Part shown: piece after piece, positions 18,602-27,175 of the stretch
Numbering within the stretch: position 1 is the first letter of the stretch
Layout of the letters: every line of letters starts with the position of its first letter
Assembly: GCF_003590775.1 (NCBI RefSeq)
Contig: NZ_QYUM01000003.1
Coordinates: 870,501-934,500 of the forward strand
Direction of reading: 5' to 3'
Source: Sphingomonas cavernae
Lineage (GTDB): Bacteria > Pseudomonadota > Alphaproteobacteria > Sphingomonadales > Sphingomonadaceae
DNA: 64,000 bases
The notes under the pieces: generated by a model
The model's database searches: none
Told to the model about the DNA's origin: nothing
The model's input: only the letters and a program-made list of their open reading frames with translations
Position numbers and translations under genes: made by a program

Positions 18602-19624
18602 ATGCGGTTTTTTTATCTCGACGCCTACCTGCTAGTACTGGTTACGGCGTTGACTACTGTTCTTTGCATGTTCGGGCCCCGCTACGCGCCCTATCTTGGA
18701 CTGGTAGACCAGCCAGGGGGCAGAAAACTGCATAGCCGCCCCACGCCGCTGCTCGGTGGCCTGGCGCTCATTCTCATTTTCATGCCATCACTGCTGTGGA
18801 TTGCCGGGTTTGCCGCTGACACCGTAAGGCCTAGCGCGTGGGCCCTCGCGGGTTGCACCGCGGCGATCGCGACGCTGGGGCTGATGGATGATCGATTTCT
18901 ACTGGGGCCGGGAAAGCGGCTGTTAATTTCAGCGGGCCTTTTTGGTATCACATGCTACGCAGTGCCGCAGTTCAACATTACGATCATTAATTGGAACGGC
19001 CAGTCGCATGGCCTTCCCTTGGGGCCTTTTGGCTGGATCGCGACAACACTTTCACTGTTGGCACTCATTAACGCAGTCAACATGGCTGACGGAAAGAACG
19101 GCCTCGTTCTTGGGCTCAGTTTGGGCTGGCTAATATTGCTCGGAATTGCGGCTCCCGCGAATATGATTGCGCCAATCGCGATTCTATTGGTTATTGTTTT
19201 TGTATTGCTCGCGTTTAATCTGGGTGACAGGCTCTTTCTTGGCGATGGTGGAAGTTACGGCCTAGCCTCAGGCATAGGACTTTTGGCCGTTTATGTGTAT
19301 CAACATTCGCCTATCTTGCGCTCTGCGGATCAAGTAGGCCTCATGTTTATGGTTCCAGTGGGGGATATGATACGCCTCATGATTTCTCGTGCGCGAGCAG
19401 GGAAGTCACCGTTCACACCCGATCGGGACCATCTCCATCATCATCTTCTGGATAGATTCGGCTGGCGCAGAGGATTAGTGATTTACCAATTGCTCGGTCT
19501 TTTGCCAGCCGCGCTGGCCGTATGCGTACCTCACCTTACGCTGCTGATCATACTTTGCACCTTCGTTGCATATTGGGTGATCATCTTCTTTGCACACCGG
19601 TCAAGGCGGTCGATGGAAGGTTGA
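18602..19624 (+). CDS. WecA/MraY-family undecaprenyl-phosphate sugar-1-phosphate transferase
   Basis: Probably loads the first sugar phosphate onto undecaprenyl phosphate to start repeat-unit assembly at the inner membrane. About 340 residues and roughly eleven hydrophobic helices. Diagnostic motifs: GGRKLHSRPTPLLGG, LMDDRFLLGPGKR, INAVNMADGKNGL, FLGDGGSYGLA and the His-rich PDRDHLHHHLLDRFGW of the WecA branch. I prefer ATG 18602, because AGGA at 18590-18593 gives 8 nt spacing; ATG 18596 is only 2 nt away from it. The 3' end overlaps the convergent MarR gene by 24 nt. Confidence 0.9.
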   Translation: MRFFYLDAYLLVLVTALTTVLCMFGPRYAPYLGLVDQPGGRKLHSRPTPLLGGLALILIFMPSLLWIAGFAADTVRPSAWALAGCTAAIATLGLMDDRFLLGPGKRLLISAGLFGITCYAVPQFNITIINWNGQSHGLPLGPFGWIATTLSLLALINAVNMADGKNGLVLGLSLGWLILLGIAAPANMIAPIAILLVIVFVLLAFNLGDRLFLGDGGSYGLASGIGLLAVYVYQHSPILRSADQVGLMFMVPVGDMIRLMISRARAGKSPFTPDRDHLHHHLLDRFGWRRGLVIYQLLGLLPAALAVCVPHLTLLIILCTFVAYWVIIFFAHRSRRSMEG

Positions 19625-20107
19625 TCCCCCCGCCTCGTTTTCAGCGGCAGACTCAAGTCGTTTCAAGAGTTCTTCAAGCGCGCTACGCTCCGTCGCCGAG
19701 AATGCTCGGAGAAGCTTTTCTTCCATCGCCAAAGCTTGGGGTGCGATTTCCGAGTAAAGCGCGAGCCCCTCGTCAGTCAACGAAAGAAAGTGCGAGCGCC
19801 CATCCTGACCATTGGGAGCTGATGTGATCAACTGCCGCACGATCAATGATTTTGCCGCACGGCTGACGTTGATCTTGTCCATCCGTGTCGCTTTGGTAAG
19901 TGCCTGCGGTGTCATGCGATTGCTCTCTGCAAGAATCGCTATCAGTCGCCATTCGGTAATTTTGAGATTGAATCGCTGGCGGTAGGTACGAGCAATGAGA
20001 TTGCTCACTACATTTGACGCAACCGACAGGCGGTATGGCAGGAAATGATCCAACTGCAACGCCAAGCGCTCCTCCCTAAGTTTGCTCATAGGGCCGATTT
20101 TGGACAA
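19601..20107 (-). CDS. MarR-family transcriptional regulator
   Basis: 168 residues with a MarR winged helix: LKITEWRLIAILAESNRMTP leads into the recognition helix region KINVSRAAKSLIVRQLI, and the beta-wing is NGQDGRSHFLSLTDEG. The first codons are uncertain because a second Met follows at residue 7 (MSKLREERLALQL). In related bacteria a MarR gene often accompanies tyrosine-catabolic genes, and the palindrome before hppD would suit it, but polysaccharide genes now separate the two. Regulation of hppD-hmgA is inference. Confidence 0.88.
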   Translation of the reverse strand: MSKIGPMSKLREERLALQLDHFLPYRLSVASNVVSNLIARTYRQRFNLKITEWRLIAILAESNRMTPQALTKATRMDKINVSRAAKSLIVRQLITSAPNGQDGRSHFLSLTDEGLALYSEIAPQALAMEEKLLRAFSATERSALEELLKRLESAAENEAGGSTFHRPP

Positions 20108-20183
20108 GCGCGATGATTGAGGGAAGGACCTTTCGCCATACCGCTATCTATGTTCGCCAATATTTTCCGGAATGGGCTCTCGC

Positions 20184-21248
20184 TTAACCACCCCGGCGCG
20201 CCCATAGTCCGAAACATGTGCTAGGATAGCCACTTACCGCAAGCTTGAGATGCGCGACTCGTTCACTTTTCCCCAGTTCCAGCGCGCGCAGATATTCGTG
20301 CGCCTCGAAGCTGTACGGCGGCAGGTCAACAAACGTGTCTATCGGACCATCTCCCGTATCGAAGTCGAGAGCCGCAGGAAAATCTCCCGCTGAGCGTAGC
20401 CGCTCAGCAATCTGTTCGAAATGCTTGCGTTGAAACAGGACAGTAGTGACGCCTTCGTGTGTGGGCCGTGTATCATCGAGATTGAACTCGGTCGTGTGGA
20501 CGGCGATTCCACCCGGCTTCAACACTTTCATCGAGTTGACAACAAAATCTTGACCATTCCGAATTGAACCGAGATGCTCATAAGCACAGATTGACCAGCA
20601 GAAGTCGTAATCTGCCAAATCGGGATCGATCGCGTTCATATCGACGGAGCGGAGAGAGGCGTGCCGATCGAAAGTCTGGCGGTCGACGATCTCCGGATGA
20701 TGAGCAAGGTCGAGCGAACTTGTATGCTCGGATGTCGCCAACCATCCACTTTTTTCGGCAGCGTCGATACCCTGATCGGTAATGGTGACGTCGATACCCA
20801 TTGCGGTGAGAAGACTTGCTATCGGTTCCTCGCCGCAGCCAAAACCAATGGCGCGCCGTCCTGGCTCCAGCATGCCATTCTCCCACAAAACTTGCAGAAC
20901 ATATGCGAGTTCCCAGATTTTGCGGTGATAAATAACCTTGGCATGAAGTTGCTGGCACCAGTACCAGAGCCAGGGGTTCTCGATGTCCGCTTGCGTCGTG
21001 GCCTTCGACGACAGCCCTGCATGTATTGGTGCGGGCAAAATTTCGTGGGATGCAGCGAGACTGGATTGTGTCAATGAGCGCGCGAGTTCGTAGCCCAGAT
21101 TTTTGATACTCAACTGAGCAAGCGCCAGATTGCCAAGTGTTGCAGATATCGGATTCGGACGCGGGACCAGCGACTGCATCACAGGTTTCAAGCCTTTCGC
21201 AGCCGATCGCGCCCATTTCTTAGCAATCCGCGTCGGGTTGGTCGACAT
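20184..21248 (-). CDS. SAM-dependent methyltransferase (class I), polysaccharide region
   Basis: 354 residues. The SAM-binding motif I is AIGFGCGEEPIASLL (about residue 140), followed by the acidic strand end ITDQGID. SICAYEHLGSI is the post-II helix, and LKPGGIAVHTTEFN is motif III. The N-terminal 120 residues are helical and not recognisable. Its substrate is unknown; sugar or lipid methylation fits the context. An IS5-type element sits 80 bp upstream of the start, so its natural promoter may have been displaced. Confidence 0.78.
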   Translation of the reverse strand: MSTNPTRIAKKWARSAAKGLKPVMQSLVPRPNPISATLGNLALAQLSIKNLGYELARSLTQSSLAASHEILPAPIHAGLSSKATTQADIENPWLWYWCQQLHAKVIYHRKIWELAYVLQVLWENGMLEPGRRAIGFGCGEEPIASLLTAMGIDVTITDQGIDAAEKSGWLATSEHTSSLDLAHHPEIVDRQTFDRHASLRSVDMNAIDPDLADYDFCWSICAYEHLGSIRNGQDFVVNSMKVLKPGGIAVHTTEFNLDDTRPTHEGVTTVLFQRKHFEQIAERLRSAGDFPAALDFDTGDGPIDTFVDLPPYSFEAHEYLRALELGKSERVAHLKLAVSGYPSTCFGLWARRGG

Positions 21249-21325
21249 TCAAAAACCTCCACACAACAATGTCGCGCGGCTCTAGCAGCACATATCGGCT
21301 CCTCCTAGTCCGGACCTGCGAAGAA

Positions 21326-22123
21326 CTAGGAATCGTGGACAACGAGCAGCCAGAGTTTGATTGAGGCGAGGCTGACGAAGCCGACATAGGAGCTTTTGGT
21401 TTTGTCGTAGCGCGTGGCGACGCGCCGCCAGTTCTTGAGCTTGTTGAAGAGGCGCTCGATCTGGTTACGCAGCCGGTATTTTCGGCGGTCATGCAGCGCT
21501 GGGGTGCGCCGCCGCTGCTTGGCCGGGATCACCGCCTGGACGCCAGCGATGGCGATCGCGGCGCGGATCGCGTCGGCATCATAGCCACGGTCAGCGAGGA
21601 GCGCCTGGACGCAACCGGCGATCATCCGGAACAGAGGACCAAAGCCCTGGATGTCATGCGCATGCCCCGGCGTCAGGACGAAGCCGAGCGGTCTTCCTTG
21701 AGCATCGCATCGCGCGTGGAGCTTGGTTGTGAAGCCACCACGCGATCGGCCAAGCGCCTCGGTCGCTTGAGTCCCCTTTTTATGCCGCCCGCGCTAATGG
21801 TGCGCCCGGACGATGGTGCTGTCGAGCATGTCGGCTGAGCGATCCCGCCCGGCCATTTCGGCCAAGGTTTCGAGCATCGCGTCGAACACGCCTGTCTCGA
21901 CCCAGCGCCGGTAGCGTCGGAACACGCTGTTCCACTTGCCATATTCATCGGGAAGATGCCGCCACTGCGACCCCGTCCGCGCGATCGACATCATGCCTTC
22001 AAAATAGGGCCGGCTGTCGCCAGCCGGGCGACAGCCACGCCCGCGCTCCGCCGGCAAAAGTGGCCCGATAAGCGCCCATTCCTCGTCCGATACCCCAATC
22101 CGCTCACCCAATGCCGCCTCCAA
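21326..22123 (-). pseudogene. IS5/IS427-type transposase interrupted by an in-frame TAG
   Basis: The N-terminal part from TTG 22123 (GVSDEEWALIGPLLPAERG) ends in DSTIVRAHH followed by TAG at 21794-21796. The same frame then resumes HKKGTQATEALGRSRGG and runs to the stop at 21326, with ADRGYDADAIR and RNQIERLFNKLKNWRRVATR as the DDE core end. In this group the two halves normally lie in different frames joined by slippage on A-rich sequence (AAAAAGGGG at about 21780 here). One extra T in CATTAG explains the stop, so this copy is probably inactive. The final TAG is supplied by the target CTAG. Confidence 0.8.
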
Positions 22124-22176
22124 TAGGCAGCCTTGAATTAACCCCGAGTCACCGCGTCAAGCTTTGTCCACGATGC
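21329..22176 (-). mobile_element. IS5-family (IS427 group) insertion sequence, copy 1
   Basis: About 848 bp flanked by CTA (21326-21328 and 22177-22179). The terminal inverted repeats start GGAATCGTGGACAAC on the left and GCATCGTGGACAAA on the right (read inward), with one mismatch in the first 13. The transposase frames fill the interior on the minus strand. The target fits the YTAR preference of the IS427 group. Confidence 0.85.
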
Positions 22177-22179
22177 CTA

Positions 22180-22720
22180 ACAAGCTTTTGTGTTCGACGC
22201 ATTATCGACAGGCGCGTGGGCAGCCTCAGCGACTCCATCTCGCAGTCCGATCTCGAATGTCTCGTTGCAACGTTCTGGCCCGAGGCCGCTCTGCGCCATA
22301 TTCAGTTTTTTGTCCCGCAGACCCATCCGCGACCACCGGAGCTTCGCTGCGTATCTTGGCTCAGCGACAGCGGCAGAAGCTGCTCGAAATTGGTAGTCCC
22401 CGGTCAGAACGCGCTCAATATTCCGGCGATCGCGAAGCCTGATACATATTCCAGTCACTTGGGGAATCCGTTTATCGGTCCTGATGGTCGCGATTCCGTT
22501 GACCATGCATGGTTCGCGGAATTTCTCAGGGATCAGGTGTTGGATCAATCTAAATTGTTGGCCTAGGAACGGTGGTGCAGCCGTTCGTTAAACGGCAGAT
22601 GGAACCATATAGCTTCGAGCGAGCTGTTGCGGCTATTGACCGCTGGCAGCCGGAGGTTATGCAGCAGCCGTATTTGTAATTGTTCGGCCCCGGGTCGATG
22701 ACAATCGCTGAGGTGGAAAT
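22180..22720. other. Unassigned region between IS copy 1 and the ligase gene
   Basis: About 540 bp. Frames exist on both strands (22111-22566 plus, 22177-22548 minus), but neither carries a motif I recognise, and each overlaps the other fully. It may be a decayed gene cut by the insertion. Just before 22721, GAGGTGG (about 22711) serves as the ribosome site for the next gene. Confidence 0.35.
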
Positions 22721-24121
22721 TTGTTTCGTTTCGTACGCAGCAGGAATCAGAATTCGATCCATTTTTGGGTCTTGGCGTGTTTTCTCGTCTTGATCTTTCT
22801 AATCGGCGGTGGATCGAGAGATGACATAATGTCGCTGATTGTACTGCGACCAGTTGCCGTTTTGGCGTGCGGATTTGCGCTATTGACGCTGCGATCGGAG
22901 CACGTTGCGAACTATCGCGGAGTGTTTGCGGTACTGGCGGTGGTCTTTATGCTGCTTGTTGTCGAATTGGTGCCGCTGCCGTTTGCTCTTTGGAGTGCGC
23001 TACCTGGTCGCGAAATTGTAGTCGAGGTTGATCGGCTCACCGGGGCGGGGGAACTGTGGCGGCCCATCAGCATGGTGCCGTCTGCAACCTGGAACGCCCT
23101 TTATGCACTCTTTATACCGTCGGCGGTTGTATTGCTTGCAGCGCAGCTCCGCCGCGAGGAGCGGTTTCAGATCCTTCCAATCGTGATTGGCCTGGGCGCC
23201 GTGTCAGGCGTCGTGGGGTTGTTGCAAGTCGCAGGCGGTTCGGAAGGGCCTCTTTATTTCTATCGCATAACGAACCGTGACTCGGCAGTCGGACTTTTCT
23301 CAAATCGCAACCATGCGGCGGTGCTGCTTGCGGTCACTTTTCCGATGCTTGCCGTGTACGCATCATCGGGCGCCAAGACAATTGAGCAAGCGCGCTTCCG
23401 GGCCTGGGTCGCCATGGTCATTGGCGTGGTCCTGTTGCCCTTGATACTTGTTACCGGGTCGCGGGCGGGCATGGTGGTTGCGATTGTCGGGATTGCTGCC
23501 GCCGCGTTCCTATATAGGAAGCCCACTTTCGACCGACCGGCCAAGCGCAAAATTAGGCGGGTGAATCTGGCTTATGTCTTGGGGGGCTTTGTGGTCGTCG
23601 GCCTGGCGCTGCTCTTTGCGCTATTTTCGCGCGCAAAAGCGCTGGAGAGGCTGCTCGCTCCCGATCAGGTAGAAGACCTTCGCTTTAAGATTTGGGGGCC
23701 AATTGTCGAGATGATGTGGAAATACTTTCCCGTCGGGTCCGGAATTGGGACTTTCTCTGAAGTTTATCAGGTGGATGAACCATTCTCCCTGCTTTCGCCA
23801 ACTTACGTGAATCACGCACACAACGATTGGCTCGAATTGGCGATGACCGGGGGCGTACCGGCCCTGTTAGTGCTGCTTGTTGTCGTTTGCGGATTTGCAA
23901 TTTGGTCGCTAAGTGCATGGCGCACGGCTGGCCTTCAGGAGGGGCGCGACGGAAAATATGCACGTCTGGCATCTGTAATTCTCTTTATTCTGGCTCTCTC
24001 TAGCCTTGGGGATTACCCGCTCCGTATTCCGTCTCTTTCTGCGCTCGGCGCACTCTGCGCAATTTGGCTTTGCGGAATACGCACCCAGAATCGCGGTTCC
24101 GCCGACGGCCCGCAAAAATGA
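22721..24121 (+). CDS. O-antigen ligase / polysaccharide polymerase-like membrane protein (Wzy_C family)
   Basis: 466 residues starting at TTG, with about eleven to twelve hydrophobic helices. A large periplasmic loop carries the ligase signature: SNRNHAAVLLAVTFPML (about residue 194), GSRAGM, and YVNHAHNDWLELAMTGGVPA (about 365). Such proteins polymerise lipid-linked repeat units or ligate them to an acceptor. It stands at the head of the wza-wzc block. Because a second, Wzy-like gene at 31477 is split by an IS, this may be the only working polymerase or ligase here (inference). Confidence 0.88.
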   Translation: MFRFVRSRNQNSIHFWVLACFLVLIFLIGGGSRDDIMSLIVLRPVAVLACGFALLTLRSEHVANYRGVFAVLAVVFMLLVVELVPLPFALWSALPGREIVVEVDRLTGAGELWRPISMVPSATWNALYALFIPSAVVLLAAQLRREERFQILPIVIGLGAVSGVVGLLQVAGGSEGPLYFYRITNRDSAVGLFSNRNHAAVLLAVTFPMLAVYASSGAKTIEQARFRAWVAMVIGVVLLPLILVTGSRAGMVVAIVGIAAAAFLYRKPTFDRPAKRKIRRVNLAYVLGGFVVVGLALLFALFSRAKALERLLAPDQVEDLRFKIWGPIVEMMWKYFPVGSGIGTFSEVYQVDEPFSLLSPTYVNHAHNDWLELAMTGGVPALLVLLVVVCGFAIWSLSAWRTAGLQEGRDGKYARLASVILFILALSSLGDYPLRIPSLSALGALCAIWLCGIRTQNRGSADGPQK

Positions 24122-24174
24122 TGGAAGTAGTTTCGGCGCTGAGTTAGGGCCGCATGTCAGTTCTGAGGTCGTAG

Positions 24175-24918
24175 ATGAAAAATGGTATTTTGATCGCTTC
24201 GCTGTTGGTGGCTTTGGGCGGATGTGCTGGTTCTGAGGAACTGGGTCCTAAGTCGGTGACAGGGGCGGCAACCTCCCAGATCGTGGTTGCGCAGGCCGGA
24301 GAGTTGCCCCCGCCAGGGAAGACTGATTTGTTTGAGCAGGATCGCCCATATCTGATTGGCCCATTCGACAAGCTCATAATCGATGTTTTTGGCATTGAAG
24401 AGTTGAGCGAAAAGGAAGTGCAGACGGACGCTGGTGGCCGGATTTCCTTCCCCTTGGCCGGAGTGGTGGAGGCCGCCGGAAAAACGCCGGCGGAACTGGA
24501 AGACGTTCTCGAGGAGCGGCTGCGCGGAAGGTACGTGCGTGACCCGCAAGTTACCGTCAATCTCAAGGAAACCGTTAGCCAGGTGATAACCGTGGATGGT
24601 CAGGTGAGGGAGCCCGGCCTATATCCAGTAATCGGACGAATGACGCTGATGCGAGCAGTGGCCACGGCCAAGGGCACTGCCGAATTTGCGAAGATGGACG
24701 ACGTCGTTGTCTTTCGGACGGTACAAGGCCAGAAAATGGCTGCCCTGTACAACCTAAAGGCCATACGTCGCGGCGTGTACGATGATCCCGAGGTGTTCGC
24801 GAACGACGTGGTTGTTGTCGGTGACTCGCAAGCCCGTCGCCTCTTTAAGGACGTGATGCAGATTGTTCCGCTTCTTACTACGCCGCTGGTAGTGGCGCTT
24901 CAAAACAACAACAACTGA
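24175..24918 (+). CDS. Polysaccharide export outer-membrane lipoprotein (Wza-like)
   Basis: 247 residues with a lipoprotein signal (MKNGILIASLLVALGGC, lipidated Cys17). The poly-export domain begins PYLIGPFDKLIIDVFGIEEL (about residue 58) and contains YVRDPQVTVNLKE. One SLBB domain follows (TVDGQVREPGLYPVIGRM). It is shorter than E. coli Wza (about 380), as is typical of alphaproteobacterial GumB-like exporters with a single SLBB domain. It lies 34 bp upstream of the BY-kinase gene and acts with it as the export pore. Confidence 0.93.
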   Translation: MKNGILIASLLVALGGCAGSEELGPKSVTGAATSQIVVAQAGELPPPGKTDLFEQDRPYLIGPFDKLIIDVFGIEELSEKEVQTDAGGRISFPLAGVVEAAGKTPAELEDVLEERLRGRYVRDPQVTVNLKETVSQVITVDGQVREPGLYPVIGRMTLMRAVATAKGTAEFAKMDDVVVFRTVQGQKMAALYNLKAIRRGVYDDPEVFANDVVVVGDSQARRLFKDVMQIVPLLTTPLVVALQNNNN

Positions 24919-24952
24919 GACCATTCTCGGGACGACTTTTAGAGAGATCGTT

Positions 24953-27175
24953 ATGCTTCAATCTATTTCATCGGCCATTGAGTATCCACGGCCGACCAAT
25001 TTTTCGGATGGGGCATCCGATGGTCCGCAGCATAATCTGACGCCACCCCTTCTCTTGCAGTATTGGCAAGTCGTATTGCGGTGGAAGTGGGTCATGGCCG
25101 GCATCGTATTGTCGGCGCTAGCGCTTGGTCTGGTCGTGACTCTTTTGATGGCTCCGAAATATACGGCGACGTCCAGGATCGAAATCAGTCGCGAGCAGAA
25201 GAAGGTGACAAATGTCGAAGGGCTGGAATCTGTTGATTCTGGTCGAGATTTGGAATTTTATCAGACCCAATATTCTCTGCTTTCGGCTAGATCACTTGCG
25301 GAACGAGTGTCTCGTTCTCTGAGATTGGCTTCCAACGATGCTTTTTTTGAAGCCCATAGTGTCACGACAGAAGATGCTTCATTGTTTTTTGATCGTGGCG
25401 GCCGGCCGCTTACGGCGATCGAGCGAGCTAAGCGAGAGAAGCTTGCGGTTGAGGTGTTGCTGAAAAATATCTCAATTGCACCGATCCGAAACTCGGCGCT
25501 GATTGATATCAGCTATACCAGTTCTTCGCCCGGGTTGTCGTCACAGGTCGCAAACGCATGGACGCAGCAGTTTATTGAATCGAGCATGGATCGACGTTTT
25601 GCGTCTACTGCCGATGCGCGCAGGTTCCTTGAAGAGCGATTGGACGACCTGCGAAGGCGCCTGGAGACATCGGAGCGCGACCTCGTCAACTATGCGTCGC
25701 GAAAAGGAATTGTCGCTCTTGGTAAATCGAAGAGCCTCGACGGCAGGACGGAAGTAGAACGAACGCTGGTCTCCAGCGATTTGGAGGCTTTGAATGATGC
25801 CCTCGCCAAGGCGACGGCCGACAGGTTCGCCGCCGAGAGCCGGATTCGTCAGAGGTCGGCAACGGGCGCGAATTCTGAGGCGTTGGGCAATGCTGCAATT
25901 TCGTCGTTGCGCGAGAGGCGCGCAGAGGTGGGATCAGAATATGCACGGTTGATGGTTCAGTTCGAGCCCAACTACCCTGCCGCTAAGGCGCTGGCTGAAC
26001 AAATTCGGGCGCTGGATGGAAGTATCGCGCGCGAAGAGCTGCGCGTTCAGACAAGCCGCGATGTGGAATACCGCGAGGCGGTCTTGCGCGAGGCCAGCTT
26101 GCGACGCCAAGTGGATATGTTGAAAGGTCGCATGGACGCGCAGCAGCGCGATAGCATTCAATATAACATCTATCAGCGAGAAGCAGATACGAACAGGGAA
26201 CTGTATGATGGACTGCTGCAGCGCTACAAGGAAATCGGTGTCGCGGGGGTAGGAGCCAATAATATCGCCATCGTCGATATTGCCAAGGTGCCGGACAAGC
26301 CTTCGGCCCCAAGGCTTTCTGTGAACTTGGCTTTGGCCCTGGTTCTCGGGCTCGGCTTGGCCGGTGTAGCGGCATTTGGGTTGGAACAGATTGACGAAGG
26401 GCTGCGTGATCCGGGGCAAGTAACTCGCCTTCTTCAGATACCGCTACTTGGAAGCGTCCCTGATGTAGAGGATGAGGATGCATTGGTCGCGCTCAACGAT
26501 GCCAAGTCAAATCTTTCCGAATCGTATTTGAGCATCCGTTCTAATTTGGCCTTCTCGACCGATCACGGCGTGCCGCGGGCAATCATGGTTACAAGCACCA
26601 GGCCCGCGGAGGGAAAGAGTACGACAAGCCTGGCGCTCGCAACGGTATTTGGACGTACAGGCAAAAAGGTACTCATCGTGGATGCGGATATGCGTTCGCC
26701 TTCGCTCCACACATTTGTTGCGATGGACAACAAACAGGGCCTTAGCAATTTTCTTGCTGGCGACGACGATTGGCGCCAGCTCGTCGCGTCGGACGTTGCA
26801 AAGGGACTGAGTCTGATGGCGGCTGGCCCAACGCCGCCTAGCGCAGCTGAACTGCTGAGCAGCGACAGAATGACTGTGCTGATTGGCCAGTTGCTCGAGC
26901 ACTTCGATCACGTGGTTATCGATGCGCCGCCCATTTTGGGCCTCGCGGACGCGCCGTTGCTTTCGCGCGCTGTCGAGGGCTGCATCTTTGTGATCGAGGC
27001 TGACGGCGTAGCCGTTCGTGGAATCAAGGCCTCGCTGGATCGACTTAAGTCGGTGCAGGCGCATATATTCGGCGCCGTCCTGACCAAGTTGAAAAAGCGG
27101 GAGGCCGGCTACGGCTATGGCTACGGCTATGGCTATGGCTATGGGAGCAACTTAGAGCGAACCGGTAGCTCGTAA
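24953..27175 (+). CDS. Polysaccharide co-polymerase with BY-kinase domain (Wzc-like)
   Basis: 740 residues. A Wzz-like chain-length part (first helix about 46-66, long periplasmic coiled coil, GNVR-type segment, second helix about 455-475) is followed by a cytoplasmic tyrosine kinase. Kinase motifs: Walker A RPAEGKSTTSLA (about 550), A' VLIVDADMRSPSLH (about 573) and Walker B HVVIDAPPILGLADAP (about 652). The tail is a Tyr cluster of six Gly-Tyr pairs coded by a hexamer microsatellite. Autophosphorylation of this tail normally gates polymerisation. The stop overlaps the next start (TAATG). Confidence 0.95.
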   Translation: MLQSISSAIEYPRPTNFSDGASDGPQHNLTPPLLLQYWQVVLRWKWVMAGIVLSALALGLVVTLLMAPKYTATSRIEISREQKKVTNVEGLESVDSGRDLEFYQTQYSLLSARSLAERVSRSLRLASNDAFFEAHSVTTEDASLFFDRGGRPLTAIERAKREKLAVEVLLKNISIAPIRNSALIDISYTSSSPGLSSQVANAWTQQFIESSMDRRFASTADARRFLEERLDDLRRRLETSERDLVNYASRKGIVALGKSKSLDGRTEVERTLVSSDLEALNDALAKATADRFAAESRIRQRSATGANSEALGNAAISSLRERRAEVGSEYARLMVQFEPNYPAAKALAEQIRALDGSIAREELRVQTSRDVEYREAVLREASLRRQVDMLKGRMDAQQRDSIQYNIYQREADTNRELYDGLLQRYKEIGVAGVGANNIAIVDIAKVPDKPSAPRLSVNLALALVLGLGLAGVAAFGLEQIDEGLRDPGQVTRLLQIPLLGSVPDVEDEDALVALNDAKSNLSESYLSIRSNLAFSTDHGVPRAIMVTSTRPAEGKSTTSLALATVFGRTGKKVLIVDADMRSPSLHTFVAMDNKQGLSNFLAGDDDWRQLVASDVAKGLSLMAAGPTPPSAAELLSSDRMTVLIGQLLEHFDHVVIDAPPILGLADAPLLSRAVEGCIFVIEADGVAVRGIKASLDRLKSVQAHIFGAVLTKLKKREAGYGYGYGYGYGYGSNLERTGSS
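27107..27142 (+). repeat. In-frame hexanucleotide microsatellite (GGCTAY)x6
   Basis: Six consecutive GGCTAC/GGCTAT units encode the alternating Gly-Tyr tail of the BY-kinase. The unit is a multiple of three, so slippage would add or remove Tyr residues without a frameshift. Confidence 0.95.

Noticed and set aside
22111-22566. Two mutually antisense frames of 151 and 123 codons
   Set aside because: No recognisable domain on either strand and no clear ribosome site.
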